From contig NZ_JAFCJE010000002.1 of the NCBI RefSeq assembly GCF_018131185.1, forward strand, positions 868,001 to 932,000: a DNA stretch of 64,000 nt, read 5' to 3'. The number at the start of each line of letters is the position of its first letter. Position 1 is the stretch's first letter. The DNA is from Bradyrhizobium diazoefficiens (GTDB lineage: Bacteria; Pseudomonadota; Alphaproteobacteria; Rhizobiales; Xanthobacteraceae). A program made the position numbers and the translations under genes. Below the pieces are notes generated by a model, which was given only the letters and a program-made list of their open reading frames with translations, had not been told where the DNA came from and did no database searches. Below, piece by piece: positions 8,546 to 18,222 of the stretch.

Positions 8546-9163
8546 ATGACTAAGCGCAGTGAAGCCAAGTACAAACTCGACCGCCGTATGGGCCAGAACA
8601 TCTGGGGCCGCCCGAAGAGCCCCGTCAACCGCCGCGAATACGGCCCCGGCCAGCACGGCCAGCGCCGCAAGGGCAAGCTCTCCGACTTCGGCGTGCAGCT
8701 GCGCGCCAAGCAGAAGCTGAAGGGCTACTACGCCAACATCTCTGAGCGCCAGTTCCACAGCATCTATGTCGAGGCCAGCCGCCTCAAGGGTGACACCGGC
8801 GAGAACCTGATCGGCCTCCTGGAGCGCCGTCTCGACGCGGTCGTGTACCGCGCCAAGTTCGTCTCGACGATCTTCGCCGCGCGCCAGTTCATCAACCATG
8901 GCCACGTCAAGGTGAACGGCCGCAAGGTCAACATCTCGAGCTATCAGGTCAAGATCGGCGATGTGATCGAGGTCAAGGAAGCTTCCAAGCAGCTCGCCCA
9001 CGTCCTCGAAGCCAGCCAGCTCCCCGAGCGCGACACTCCCGACTATCTCGAAGTCGACCACGGCAAGATGACGGCGAAATACGTGCGCATCCCTCATCTC
9101 TCCGACGTGCCGTTCCCGGTGCAGATGGAGCCCCATCTGGTCGTCGAATTCTATTCGCGCTGA
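8546..9163 (+). CDS. rpsD: 30S ribosomal protein S4
   Basis: S4 is a primary 16S rRNA-binding protein that nucleates 30S assembly. The 205-residue protein begins [18 protein letters not shown], contains the GPGQHGQ segment and the S4 RNA-binding domain (about 95-160: [21 protein letters not shown], then [10 protein letters not shown]). The length matches alphaproteobacterial S4. AAGAGG lies five bases ahead of ATG 8546. The frame is open upstream to 8372 but that extension is leader sequence without homology. It has its own promoter and terminator, so it appears monocistronic. Confidence 0.97.
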   Translation: MTKRSEAKYKLDRRMGQNIWGRPKSPVNRREYGPGQHGQRRKGKLSDFGVQLRAKQKLKGYYANISERQFHSIYVEASRLKGDTGENLIGLLERRLDAVVYRAKFVSTIFAARQFINHGHVKVNGRKVNISSYQVKIGDVIEVKEASKQLAHVLEASQLPERDTPDYLEVDHGKMTAKYVRIPHLSDVPFPVQMEPHLVVEFYSR

Positions 9164-9185
9164 TAGGCACGGCAGAACGACATTC

Positions 9186-9214
9186 AAAGGCCCCGGTTTC
9201 CGGGGCCTTTTTGT
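9186..9214 (+). terminator. Rho-independent terminator of rpsD
   Basis: AAAGGCCCCG (9186-9195) and CGGGGCCTTT form a perfect stem with a short TTT-type loop, followed by a T-run ending in TTTTTGTTT. Confidence 0.92.
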
Positions 9215-9453
9215 TTGGTAGCATGCCATGGATGTCTCGCATGGCCGACCGGCTCGCCAATTCTCTGCCTCAGCAGCGCCCGCTGAAGTGGCGCTTCGAG
9301 CGTGGGAAACCCTCTCCTGCGATGAGCAGATCTGCCGATATCGGGGGCTGTTCGCTCAGCCTGATTGCAATATCTTCACAGCCGACACGCCAGACGAAGT
9401 CCTCCTTGCCGCGCGAGACGTCGCAACTGTTCGACCAGATGACGAGACAGGCC

Positions 9454-10521
9454 ATGCTCTACACCCCTCCCCCGATCGATCCCAAGGCGCCGCCGGTGCG
9501 CATCAATCTGCTCTCGGACACGCAGACCAAGCCGACGGCTGCGATGCGCGAGGCGATGGCGCGGGCGGAGGTCGGCGACGAGCAGGTCGGCGACGATCCG
9601 ACGGTGAATGCGCTGTGCGAGCGCGTAGCCGATCTGCTCGGCAAGGAAGCCGCGGTCTACATGCCGTCCGGCACGATGTGCAACGTCACCGCGACGCTGG
9701 TGCATTGCCGTCCGGGCGACGAGATCCTCGCGCATGAGACCGCGCACATCATAGCCCGCGAAGGCGGCGCGCATGCCGCGATCGGCGGCTTCCAGGTCAC
9801 CCAGCTCAAGGGTCCCGACGGCCAGTTCACGCCGGAGACGTTCCGGAAAGCTCTGCATCCGCGCACGCGCTACCAGCCGCCGCAGACCGTCGTCAGCGTC
9901 GAGCAGACCGCCAATATCGGCGGCGGCACGATCTGGAAGAAGGCTGATCTCGACGAGATCGTCGCGATCGCCAAGCAGCACGGCCTCGTCACTCACATGG
10001 ACGGCGCGCGCCTGCTCAACGCCACCGTGGCGAGCGGCATCTCCCCGCGCGACATGACCGCAGGCTGGGACTCGGCCTGGATCGACTTTTCCAAGGGCCT
10101 GGGCGCGCCGATCGGCGGTGTGCTGGCGGGTTCGCGCGCCTTCATCGACGCGGTGTGGCAGTGGAAGCAGCGCCTCGGCGGCTCGATGCGACAGGCCGGC
10201 ATCTGTGCCGCCGCCTGCATCTACGCGCTCGATCATCACGTCGAGCGCCTCGCCGACGATCACGCCAATGCGCGCGCGCTTGCCCGCGGGCTGTCGCAGA
10301 TCGCGGGCATCGAGGTGCAGGAGCCCGAGACCAATCTCGTGTTCTTCAAGCCCGACGGCGCCGGCATTGCCGGCAACGAGATGGTCGCGGCACTGCGCCA
10401 GCGCGGCGTGACGCTTGCGATGATGGACGGCCGCATCCGCGCCTGCACCCATCTCGATGTCGATGCCAGCCAGATCGAGGAGACGATCGGATACGTCCGC
10501 GACATCATGCGCGGGGCGTAA
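9454..10521 (+). CDS. Low-specificity L-threonine aldolase (PLP-dependent)
   Basis: The enzyme cleaves L-threonine or allo-threonine to glycine and acetaldehyde. The 355-residue protein has NLLSDTQTKPT, the VGDEQVGDDPTVN loop, the MDGARLLNA segment with the PLP-binding Asp, and SAWIDFSKGLGAPIGG with the PLP lysine. ATG 9454 gives a usual length; an in-frame ATG at 9439 is also possible and neither has a strong ribosome-binding site. The long open stretch between 9211 and 9438 shows no homology. The glycine formed could feed the glycine cleavage system encoded at 51-56 kb. Confidence 0.9.
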   Translation: MLYTPPPIDPKAPPVRINLLSDTQTKPTAAMREAMARAEVGDEQVGDDPTVNALCERVADLLGKEAAVYMPSGTMCNVTATLVHCRPGDEILAHETAHIIAREGGAHAAIGGFQVTQLKGPDGQFTPETFRKALHPRTRYQPPQTVVSVEQTANIGGGTIWKKADLDEIVAIAKQHGLVTHMDGARLLNATVASGISPRDMTAGWDSAWIDFSKGLGAPIGGVLAGSRAFIDAVWQWKQRLGGSMRQAGICAAACIYALDHHVERLADDHANARALARGLSQIAGIEVQEPETNLVFFKPDGAGIAGNEMVAALRQRGVTLAMMDGRIRACTHLDVDASQIEETIGYVRDIMRGA

Positions 10522-10536
10522 GTCCCGTACGACAGC

Positions 10537-11796
10537 TCACCGCCCCATCGCCTGATAGATCAGCGTCTTCAGTGCCAACTGGATCCGGCCGCGCTGCGAC
10601 GGCGTCTGCACCATGAAGATCCCGAACAGATCATCTTCGGGATCGATGAAGAAGAACGTGCCGCCGACGCCATCCCAGCGATACTCTCCAAGTGGCCATG
10701 ACGTGCCTGGCGGCACCGACGTGCGGACCGCGAAGCCGAGGCCGAAGCCGGAATTGGGGCCCGGATGATAACTTTGGTCGCGCGCGATCTTCGTCTCGGG
10801 CCCGACGTGATCTGAAGCCATCAGCGCCACGGTCTCGGGCTTGAGATAGCGCCGGCCCTCATACGTGCCGCCATTCAGCAGCATCTGCGCGAAACGGGCG
10901 TAATCGCCGATCGTGCCGACCATGCCGCCGCCGCCCGATTCCCATTTCAGCGGTCGCCTGATGTCGCGCATCGGTGTCGTCGGGTTGATGTTGCGATCCT
11001 CCGGCATCGGCTCGGCGATGCGCGGAAACTTGGCGGGATCGGCCACGTAGAATGCCGTCTCGGTCATGCCGAGCGGATCCAGCAGCCGTTCCTTCTCGAA
11101 TTGCAGCAGGGTCCTTCCCGAAGCCACTTCGACGACGCGGCCAAGCACGTCGGTGGAAAAGCCGTAGTCCCACGCAGTGCCCGGCTGCTCGGCCAGCGGC
11201 AGCGCGGCGATCTTCGCGACGAAGTCGGCATTGCCAAGATTGCTTTGGAAGAGATTGGCATCGGCGTAGAGCTCATGCAACATACTGCCACCACGATAGC
11301 CGTAAGGCAGCCCTGAAGTATGGCGCAGCAGGTCCTTGACGGTGACGGGGCGCGCGAGCGGCTCCCGCGCCAGCGTTACCTTGCCGTCTTCGGCCTTTCT
11401 CTCGACACCGACCTTCATGTGGGCGAAGGCCGGAATGAATTTCGAGACCAGATCGTCGAGCGAGAGCTTGCCGTCCTCGACCAGCATCATCGCCATGACT
11501 GACGTGATGGGCTTCGACATCGAGTAGAGGCGAAAGATCGTGTCCGCGCTCATCGAAAGCTGGGTCGCGACGTCGCGGACGCCGAAATTCTCATAATAGA
11601 CCGGCTTGCCGTGCTGCTGGAGCAGCAGGATGGCGCCGGGGATCTTTCCGGTGGCAACCTCGTTCCGGATGTAGTCGGAAACCTTTGCGAGGCCGTCGGG
11701 CGACAATTTGTGCGCAGCGCGCTCGGAGCCCGCACGCGCATCGACGAGGCCGACCAAAAGAACGAGCGCCGCGATCAGCGCGCGGCACGACCTCAT
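10537..11796 (-). CDS. Serine beta-lactamase-fold hydrolase (EstB-like), exported, copy 1
   Basis: The 419-residue protein has an N-terminal signal peptide (LIAALVLLVGLVDARAG) and a class C beta-lactamase/esterase domain. The nucleophile motif SMSK (S-x-x-K) is in YSMSKPITS near residue 90, the Tyr motif is YGFSTDVLG near residue 215 (YGxS rather than the Y-x-N of true AmpC), and WDGVGGTFFF replaces the KTG box. This pattern fits EstB-type esterases more than antibiotic-degrading enzymes. Its ATG at 11796 follows the TGA of the upstream paralogue by one base (TGACATG), so translation is probably coupled. Confidence 0.87.
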   Translation of the reverse strand: MRSCRALIAALVLLVGLVDARAGSERAAHKLSPDGLAKVSDYIRNEVATGKIPGAILLLQQHGKPVYYENFGVRDVATQLSMSADTIFRLYSMSKPITSVMAMMLVEDGKLSLDDLVSKFIPAFAHMKVGVERKAEDGKVTLAREPLARPVTVKDLLRHTSGLPYGYRGGSMLHELYADANLFQSNLGNADFVAKIAALPLAEQPGTAWDYGFSTDVLGRVVEVASGRTLLQFEKERLLDPLGMTETAFYVADPAKFPRIAEPMPEDRNINPTTPMRDIRRPLKWESGGGGMVGTIGDYARFAQMLLNGGTYEGRRYLKPETVALMASDHVGPETKIARDQSYHPGPNSGFGLGFAVRTSVPPGTSWPLGEYRWDGVGGTFFFIDPEDDLFGIFMVQTPSQRGRIQLALKTLIYQAMGR

Positions 11797-11797
11797 G

Positions 11798-13084
11798 TCA
11801 TTTCTCCATGGCTTCATAGACGAGCTGCTTCAAGGTCCGCTGCACGCGCTGGCGCTCGGTCGGGGTCTGCTCCAGGAGGACAAAGAACATGTCCTGCTTG
11901 GGATCGATGACGAAATAGCAGCCGGAGGCACCGTCCCACTTCAATTCGCCGAGATTGCCGGGCGGCGGCGGCTTGGCATTGCCGGGATCGGTACGGATCG
12001 CCAGCCCGAGACCGAAGCCGAACCCGTCGCCGGGGAAATAGAAATAGTCGCGCTCGACGCCGGAGCCCGGTCCCACCTGATCGGTCGTCATCAGCTTGTA
12101 GGTCGCCGGCTTGAGGATGGTTTTGCCGTCGAGGCTGCCGCCGTTGAGCAGCATCTGCGCGAAGCGCTCATAGTCGGCCATGGTCGTGACCATGCCGCCG
12201 CTGGCAAACTGGATCTTCTTCGCCACGGTCGGATCGTTGATCCGGCCGACCCGGAAATCGGCATCGTTCGGCACCGGCTGTGCCAGGAGCTTCTGCTTCT
12301 CCGGGGCGGTGACGAAGAAGCCGGTATCGACCATGCCGAGCGGATCGAGCAGCTTTTCGCGCATGATATCGATCAGCGGCTTGCCGGCCGCAACCTCCAT
12401 CACGCGCGCCAGCACGTCGGTGGAATGGCCATATTGCCAGAGAGCGCCCGGCTGGTTGTGCAGTGGGAGCTTTGCGATCCGCTCAGCGAACTCGGCGAGA
12501 TCGAAATCGCCGGCATAGATATTGGCTTCGCGATAGGCCTTGCGCACCAGGCTGTCGCCATAGAAGCCATAGGTGATGCCCGAGCTATGCCGCATCAGGT
12601 CGAGCACGGTCATCGGCCGGATGGGCGGCACCAGTTCGAGCGACTTGGTGCCGTCCTCGGCCTTCTTCTCGACGCCGACTTTGACATTGGCGAAAGACGG
12701 GATGTATTTCGAGACGGGATCATCGAGCTTGATCTTGCCGTCCTCGATCAATTGCATCGCCACGACCGAGGTGATCGCCTTGGTCATCGAGAACAGGCGG
12801 AAGATGGTCTTGTCGGTGATCGGCGCCTTGCTGACCACGTCCTGCACGCCGAAGGCCTCGTGATAGACCGGCTTGCCGTGCTGCTTGATCAGCACGGTGG
12901 CGCCGGCGATCTTGCCGGTCGCGACCTCGTTCTTGAAGAACTCGCTGATCTTCGCGAGCTTCTCTTGATTGAAACGCGCACCGGCCGGAATCTCGTAGGT
13001 GCCTTCCGCCCGCGCGAACGAGGCCGTGGCAAGCGACACCAGCGCGCCGCAGACCAGCGCACGCAGTCCAGACTGTAAAATCAT
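11798..13084 (-). CDS. Serine beta-lactamase-fold hydrolase (EstB-like), exported, copy 2
   Basis: The 428-residue protein is a paralogue of the gene that follows it, sharing order and spacing of motifs: signal peptide ending near SFARAEG, the S-x-x-K motif in FSMTKAITS, YGHSTDVLARV and WDGASGCYFVID. It is the promoter-proximal gene of the pair; GGGGAGGGGAT precedes ATG 13084. The two probably arose by tandem duplication and have diverged considerably. The substrate is unknown; carboxyl ester or D-amino-acid peptide hydrolysis in the periplasm is plausible. Confidence 0.87.
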   Translation of the reverse strand: MILQSGLRALVCGALVSLATASFARAEGTYEIPAGARFNQEKLAKISEFFKNEVATGKIAGATVLIKQHGKPVYHEAFGVQDVVSKAPITDKTIFRLFSMTKAITSVVAMQLIEDGKIKLDDPVSKYIPSFANVKVGVEKKAEDGTKSLELVPPIRPMTVLDLMRHSSGITYGFYGDSLVRKAYREANIYAGDFDLAEFAERIAKLPLHNQPGALWQYGHSTDVLARVMEVAAGKPLIDIMREKLLDPLGMVDTGFFVTAPEKQKLLAQPVPNDADFRVGRINDPTVAKKIQFASGGMVTTMADYERFAQMLLNGGSLDGKTILKPATYKLMTTDQVGPGSGVERDYFYFPGDGFGFGLGLAIRTDPGNAKPPPPGNLGELKWDGASGCYFVIDPKQDMFFVLLEQTPTERQRVQRTLKQLVYEAMEK

Positions 13085-13130
13085 ATCCCCTCCCCGGAAC
13101 ATGGTCCGCCGGAGTGTACCGGGCGCATCA

Positions 13131-13682
13131 TCAGGCACAAGGGCCGCCGTAGCGCGCGAGCGCCTCGGCATGAAGCTTGGCGCTCGGCTCGGAGAAACAG
13201 CAGAACACCACGCGAGCGACGGATGAAGCCGCAGAAAGCTCTTCGATCACCGTACGCACGGCAATATCGGCCGCCCGGTCGGCGGGAAAGCGATAAATGC
13301 CAGTCGAAATCGCAGGGAATGCCACCGAGGTCAGCTTGTGCTTCCCGCACAGCTTCATCGAGCTGCGATAGCAGAAGGCGAGCAGATCGTCTTCGCCCAG
13401 CGTCCCGCCATTCCAGACCGGCCCGACGGTGTGAATCACATGGTCGGCCTTGAGCCGGTAACCACCAGTGATTTTGGCATCGCCCGTCTTGCAGCCGTGC
13501 AGCGTTCGGCATTCGGCCAGCAGGTCGGGGCCAGCCGCCCGATGGATCGCCCCATCCACGCCGCCCCCGCCAAGGAGCGACGTGTTGGCCGCGTTGACGA
13601 TGGCGTCAACGCTCAGAGTGGTGATGTCGGCGACAATGACGTCGAGCTCGGCATTGCCGATCCGGCGCGTCAGCCGGGTCAC
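13131..13682 (-). CDS. Macrodomain protein (O-acetyl-ADP-ribose deacetylase type)
   Basis: This 183-residue protein is a single macrodomain: [23 protein letters not shown] forms the ADP-ribose-binding region split over residues 25-47, followed by [12 protein letters not shown] and [12 protein letters not shown]. These match the MacroD/YmdB class, which hydrolyse O-acetyl-ADP-ribose or mono-ADP-ribose from acidic side chains. The start is GTG at 13682, overlapping the region of the grxD stop (stop at 13686-13688), so it is likely co-transcribed and coupled with grxD. Confidence 0.93.
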   Translation of the reverse strand: MTRLTRRIGNAELDVIVADITTLSVDAIVNAANTSLLGGGGVDGAIHRAAGPDLLAECRTLHGCKTGDAKITGGYRLKADHVIHTVGPVWNGGTLGEDDLLAFCYRSSMKLCGKHKLTSVAFPAISTGIYRFPADRAADIAVRTVIEELSAASSVARVVFCCFSEPSAKLHAEALARYGGPCA

Positions 13683-13685
13683 ACA

Positions 13686-14012
13686 TCAAGCCGCGACGGC
13701 GACGCCCTTCTCGGAGAAGAGCTGCTGCAATTCGCCGGCCTGGAACATCTCGCGGATAATGTCGCAGCCGCCGACGAACTCGCCCTTCACATAGAGCTGC
13801 GGGATGGTCGGCCAGTTGGAGAAGGTCTTGATGCCGTTACGCAGTTCTGCAGATTCGAGGACGTTGAGGCCCTTATAGCCGACGCCGATATGGTCGAGGA
13901 TCTGGACGACCTGGCCGGAGAAACCGCACTGCGGAAATTGCGGCGTGCCTTTCATGAACAGCACCACGTCGTTCGACTTCACTTCGTTGGCGATGAATTC
14001 CTCGATGCTCAT
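13686..14012 (-). CDS. grxD: Monothiol glutaredoxin, Grx4 family
   Basis: The 108-residue protein has the monothiol active site CGFS (within [12 protein letters not shown], near residue 29) and the glutathione-binding WPTIPQLY and GGCDIIREM. Grx4-type proteins carry [2Fe-2S] clusters and act with BolA proteins in iron-sulfur trafficking. AAGG is eight bases from ATG 14012 but only two from the alternative ATG at 14018, so 14012 is preferred. The BolA gene, normally its neighbour, is 4.2 kb away at 18223-18459. Confidence 0.95.
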   Translation of the reverse strand: MSIEEFIANEVKSNDVVLFMKGTPQFPQCGFSGQVVQILDHIGVGYKGLNVLESAELRNGIKTFSNWPTIPQLYVKGEFVGGCDIIREMFQAGELQQLFSEKGVAVAA

Positions 14013-14296
14013 ATCCATGTCCTTCTAGGGCCTCAACGATCACTTCGGGCCGGCTCAGCCGATTTAACCCGATGTCTGCTCATATATGTAGCCCAAACCG
14101 TTGTGCATCCAAAGTAAAATGGCGGCGAACGGCCTCAGGGAGCGGGCCTTTGGCCGCGGCGCCCCATTGCATGATGACGCGAATATCATGGCCCAGGAGG
14201 ACTTTTATACCCTCACAGAGCCCCTATCTAGGACGAACCCCGGTTTTGGAACCGGGCAACGCCAACAACGTTCTCTTGTCCTGTCTGGAGAAAAAC

Positions 14297-15541
14297 GTGA
14301 CGAAACCAGCCTCCGCTACGGCCACCGTCCCGCTTTCGTCACCGTCCGGTCAGGGCGGCCTCGCCCGGAGGCTGGAAGACGTGTTCGTTGCCGTGCGCAA
14401 CGAGACCGAACGCCGGGCCGCGCCGCTCTCGCCGGAGGACCAGCAGATCCAGTCCATGCCGGATGCGAGCCCGACGAAATGGCACCGGGCGCACACCACC
14501 TGGTTCTGGGAGCAATTCCTGCTCGGCGAACACGCTGCGGGCTATCGGCCCTTCCATCCCGATTTCGCGTTCCTGTTCAATTCCTATTACGTCAGCGCCG
14601 GTCCGCGCCATGCGCGCAATCATCGCGGCGACATCACCCGACCCAGCGCCGATCAGGTCGGCGCCTATCGCAAATATGTCGATGCGGCCGTCGTCAAATT
14701 CTTCCGCGAGGCCGGCGCCGACAAGATTCGCGAGATCGCGCCGCTGGTCGAGGTCGGGCTGAACCATGAGCAGCAGCATCAGGAATTGATGTTCACCGAC
14801 ATCCTGCACGCCTTTGCGCAGAACCCGGTCTACCCCGCCTACGACCCGGAGTGGCGCTTCCCCGCCGCGACAGGCTCAGGCAAGGATTGGCTGGCGCTGA
14901 ACGAGGGCATTCACACCGTCGGTCATGTCGACGACGGCTTTCATTTCGACAACGAGAAGCCGGCGCACCGCGCCCTGGTCGGCCCGGTCAAGGTCGCGCG
15001 CAATCTCGTCACCAACGGCGAGTGGCTCGCTTTCATGCGTGACGGCGGCTACCGGAGCGCAACGCTGTGGCTGATGGACGGCTTTGCCGCAGCCAGCAAG
15101 GAAGACTGGCAGGCCCCAGGCCATTGGCGCGAAGTTGATGGCGCCTGGCAAGTGATGACGCTCGCCGGCCTCAAGCCGGTCGATCCCGACGCGCCGGTCT
15201 GCCACGTCAGTTATTACGAGGCGGATGCCTTCGCCCGCTGGGCCGGAAAGCACCTGCCGACCGAAATGGAATGGGAGGTCGCGGCCCGCGCCGGCCAGCT
15301 CAACGACGCCTTCGGTATCGTCTGGCAGTGGACGCGCAGCGCGTATTCACCCTACCCCGGCTATCGCGCCATCGAAGGCGCGCTCGGCGAGTACAACGGC
15401 AAGTTCATGGTCAACCAGCTGGTGCTGCGCGGCTCCTCGCTTGCAACTCCGGAAGGCCACAGCCGTATCACCTATCGGAACTTCTTCTATCCGCACCACC
15501 GCTGGCAATTCACGGGACTGCGGCTCGCCGACTACGAGTAA
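14297..15541 (+). CDS. egtB: Ergothioneine biosynthesis protein EgtB (sulfoxide synthase)
   Basis: EgtB is a non-heme iron enzyme that joins hercynine with a thiol (gamma-glutamylcysteine or cysteine) in ergothioneine synthesis. The 414-residue protein has an N-terminal DinB-like domain with HRAHTTWFWEQ and the iron-ligand motif NHEQQHQELM near residue 155, then a formylglycine-generating-enzyme-like domain (about 205-414) with FARWAGKHLPTEMEWEVAARAG. GTG 14297 is preceded by TGGAG. egtD follows 52 bases downstream on the same strand. No egtC or egtE is nearby. Confidence 0.94.
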   Translation: MTKPASATATVPLSSPSGQGGLARRLEDVFVAVRNETERRAAPLSPEDQQIQSMPDASPTKWHRAHTTWFWEQFLLGEHAAGYRPFHPDFAFLFNSYYVSAGPRHARNHRGDITRPSADQVGAYRKYVDAAVVKFFREAGADKIREIAPLVEVGLNHEQQHQELMFTDILHAFAQNPVYPAYDPEWRFPAATGSGKDWLALNEGIHTVGHVDDGFHFDNEKPAHRALVGPVKVARNLVTNGEWLAFMRDGGYRSATLWLMDGFAAASKEDWQAPGHWREVDGAWQVMTLAGLKPVDPDAPVCHVSYYEADAFARWAGKHLPTEMEWEVAARAGQLNDAFGIVWQWTRSAYSPYPGYRAIEGALGEYNGKFMVNQLVLRGSSLATPEGHSRITYRNFFYPHHRWQFTGLRLADYE

Positions 15542-15593
15542 AACTCTTATCCGACGATAAATGCGCGCCGGACAGCGCGTTCAGGAGAGTATC

Positions 15594-16565
15594 ATGAATG
15601 TGCACGCCAGCGCTTTGGCCGAAGCCCATCTTCCCGACGAGCAGACGACTGCCTTCGCCCGCGAGGCCATCGAGGACCTCTCGCAGCAGCCGAAAAAACT
15701 GTCGCCGAAATATTTCTACGACGCGACTGGATCGGAGCTGTTCGAGGCGATCACGAAGCTGCCGGAATATTATCCGACGCGAACCGAGCTATCGATCCTG
15801 AAGGAACGCGGCCGCGACATTGCGAAGATCATCCCGGAGCACGCGGCGCTGGTCGAGTTCGGCGCTGGCGCGACCACGAAAGTCCGCCTGCTGCTGGATC
15901 ATTGCAAGTTCGCGGCCTATGTCCCCGTCGACATCTCCGGCGACTTCCTGAAGGCACAGGCGAACGGTCTGAAGCGGGATTTTCCCGCGCTTGGCATTTA
16001 TCCCGTCGCCGCCGACTTCACGACGCCGTTCGAGCTGCCCAGACAGGTCGCCTCCATGCCCAAGGTCGGCTTCTTCCCGGGCTCGACCATCGGCAATTTC
16101 GAGCCGCATGAAGCGCAGGCCTTCCTGAAGAGCGCGCGCGAGATCCTGGGCCGGGGCGCGCAGATGATCATCGGCGCCGACCTCGAAAAGGAAGAGCGCG
16201 TGCTGCACGACGCCTATAACGACGCCGCCGGCGTCACCGCGCGCTTCAACCTCAATGTTCTCGTGCGCATCAACCGCGAGCTCGGCGGCAATTTCGACCT
16301 CTCCGCCTTCACCCATCGTGCGATCTACAATCGCGAGCGGCATCGCATCGAGATGCACCTGATCAGCAGGAAGAGCCAGACCGTGCGCCTGCTCGGCACC
16401 AGCTTCTCGTTCCGCCCGGGCGAGAGCATCCACACCGAGAACAGCTACAAGTACAGCATCGAGCGTTTTGCCGCGCTGGCGCAAGGCGCGGGCTGGCGTG
16501 TGCGCGAGAGCTGGACGGACGCGGCGAAGATGTTCTCGGTGCATGCGCTGGAGGTTGCAGCGTAA
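15594..16565 (+). CDS. egtD: L-histidine N-alpha-methyltransferase
   Basis: EgtD trimethylates histidine to hercynine using three S-adenosylmethionine, the first step of ergothioneine synthesis. The 322-residue protein shows PKYFYDATGSELFEAIT and YYPTRTEL near the start, the SAM-binding VEFGAGATTKV, FFPGSTIGNFEP and the C-terminal SYKYSIE, all typical of EgtD. AGGAGAG precedes ATG 15594. It forms an apparent operon with egtB upstream. Confidence 0.95.
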   Translation: MNVHASALAEAHLPDEQTTAFAREAIEDLSQQPKKLSPKYFYDATGSELFEAITKLPEYYPTRTELSILKERGRDIAKIIPEHAALVEFGAGATTKVRLLLDHCKFAAYVPVDISGDFLKAQANGLKRDFPALGIYPVAADFTTPFELPRQVASMPKVGFFPGSTIGNFEPHEAQAFLKSAREILGRGAQMIIGADLEKEERVLHDAYNDAAGVTARFNLNVLVRINRELGGNFDLSAFTHRAIYNRERHRIEMHLISRKSQTVRLLGTSFSFRPGESIHTENSYKYSIERFAALAQGAGWRVRESWTDAAKMFSVHALEVAA

Positions 16566-16615
16566 GCTCCTCCGCCTCTCCTCGTGGACCGTCAGCTCCC
16601 GGCCTTCGGCGCGGC

Positions 16616-16993
16616 TCAATCAGGCTTGCACGGTTCAATTGCCACCAGCCTTTCATCCCGGATGACGGCGCGGAAGCTGTCAGCGTGCGCCTTCCCGCAC
16701 GACCAGGAGAGATACTCGCCTTCGCGCTGGAGCGGCTCGCCGAGCCAGAAAACCACCTTTGAGACGGGGTCGCCTGGCTTGACGCGATCGAGCCACTGCG
16801 GCGGATACGCCCAATGCCCGCAATCGCCGAGCCAGTAGCACGCCGGCATCACGCAGCGTCCAGCGGCTGAAGCAGGTTTTCCTCCCATGGCACGGCAAGC
16901 CGACGGGCTTTGGCCGAGCACCCAGCCGTGCGTGGCTTCCTCGATGACAAGTGCGGCGACCACGGCAGCGCCGAACATGATGAGGCGCCTCAT
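16616..16993 (-). CDS. Hypothetical exported or membrane-anchored Cys-rich protein
   Basis: The 125-residue protein has an N-terminal hydrophobic segment (MFGAAVVAALVIEEATHGWVLG) that could be a signal anchor, then six cysteines (residues about 33, 47, 52, 58, 99, 122) with CVMPACYWLGDCGHW, which suggests disulfide bonds in the periplasm. I do not recognise the family. It lies seven bases behind the LtrA-like gene on the same strand and may be co-transcribed with it. Confidence 0.65.
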   Translation of the reverse strand: MRRLIMFGAAVVAALVIEEATHGWVLGQSPSACRAMGGKPASAAGRCVMPACYWLGDCGHWAYPPQWLDRVKPGDPVSKVVFWLGEPLQREGEYLSWSCGKAHADSFRAVIRDERLVAIEPCKPD

Positions 16994-17000
16994 GCCCTGT

Positions 17001-18182
17001 CTACTCCTCGGTTGTCGCCCCCAGCGACACCGACTCCCAGACCGCCACCAGGATCATGATCGCGGTCGTCGCAACCGATAGCCAGAGCGGCGACAGGTCC
17101 GATGCGAACCAGCTCAGCGCCAGCAGTGAGACAATGCCGATGCCGTGCGAGAGCTGGAGGAAGCCGCGGATGGCGTGCTTGAACAGGATGGTGCCGATCA
17201 GAAAGATCAACGGACCGCCGATGGTGCTCACGATCGTGCGCATGTCGGAGTGTCCGGCCGGATGCTTCAGCACCAATTCATCCGAGACCGCGGTCAGGAT
17301 GATGCCGGCGACGATCGGCGTGTGCAGATAAGTGTAGGCGAGCCGCGCCAGGCGGCCGGACTCGGCGGACTTCGAGATGCGCTCGGAGCCGGCCTCGGCG
17401 CCCTTGTGAAAATAGATCCACCACATCGCGATGGCGCCGACCAGCGCCGAGACGAAGGCGAGGATATTGCTCGCGTTCCATTCCAGTTCAGCGAATGTTG
17501 CGCCATTGACGATGATAGCTTCGCCGAGCGCGATGATGACGAAGAGGGAGCAGCGCTCGGCCATGTGCGCGCCTTCGACGGCCCAGGCCTCGACTGACGA
17601 GAATCCCAGCTTCGGCACCCAAAACCGTGCGGCCGGCGCGATGTACTCCCAGCTCACCGCCGCGATCCACAGCCAGAGCCGCGTGTCTCCGTGGGACAGA
17701 CCGCCAGCAATCCACAGCACTGCGGAGACCGAGAACCAGGCCAGGATACGGACCGCGTTGTGCCGCACTGCAGACCGGTGATGCGGGGTCGCAAACATCC
17801 AGAACGCGGTCCGTCCGACCTGCAGGGCCACGTAGGCGATCGCGAACCACAGGCCCCGCCCCTCGAACGCGGTCGGGATCGTGGTCGACAGCACGAGGCC
17901 GCCGAGCATCATCGCAAAAAGCAGGATGCGGACCGGCGTCAGCTCGGGGTTGAGCCAGTTCGTCACCCAGGCGGTGAAGACCCACGCCCACCACACCGCC
18001 AGAAAGAGCACCACGACGTGCACCGCGCCGAGCGCCGTGAAATGGTGCAGCAGCGTGTGCGAGATCTGCGTGACCGCGAAGACGAAGACGAGATCGAAGA
18101 ACAGCTCGACATAAGTGACGCGGCTGTGGTGGTTCGGCGTGATGACGCGAAACATCGCGCCGCGCGGATTGTCCGCAGCCAT
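17001..18182 (-). CDS. Low temperature requirement protein A (LtrA) family membrane protein
   Basis: This 393-residue protein has about ten to twelve membrane helices. YVELFFDLVFVFAVTQISH near residue 25 is the LtrA signature, and ERCSLFVIIALGEAIIVNG near residue 215 is the second conserved block. The family was named from a Listeria cold-growth mutant, but the biochemical function is not known. Two adjacent ATGs (18185 and 18182) follow GGGGGACG; the second has better spacing. Confidence 0.88.
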   Translation of the reverse strand: MAADNPRGAMFRVITPNHHSRVTYVELFFDLVFVFAVTQISHTLLHHFTALGAVHVVVLFLAVWWAWVFTAWVTNWLNPELTPVRILLFAMMLGGLVLSTTIPTAFEGRGLWFAIAYVALQVGRTAFWMFATPHHRSAVRHNAVRILAWFSVSAVLWIAGGLSHGDTRLWLWIAAVSWEYIAPAARFWVPKLGFSSVEAWAVEGAHMAERCSLFVIIALGEAIIVNGATFAELEWNASNILAFVSALVGAIAMWWIYFHKGAEAGSERISKSAESGRLARLAYTYLHTPIVAGIILTAVSDELVLKHPAGHSDMRTIVSTIGGPLIFLIGTILFKHAIRGFLQLSHGIGIVSLLALSWFASDLSPLWLSVATTAIMILVAVWESVSLGATTEE

Positions 18183-18222
18183 CATCGTCCCCCTGGCGCT
18201 GGTCAGGTCAGCTGCAGTCCCG

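Noticed and set aside
10537..13084. Antibiotic-resistance beta-lactamases
   Set aside because: Motifs (YGxS instead of Y-x-N, WDG instead of KTG) fit EstB-type esterases better.
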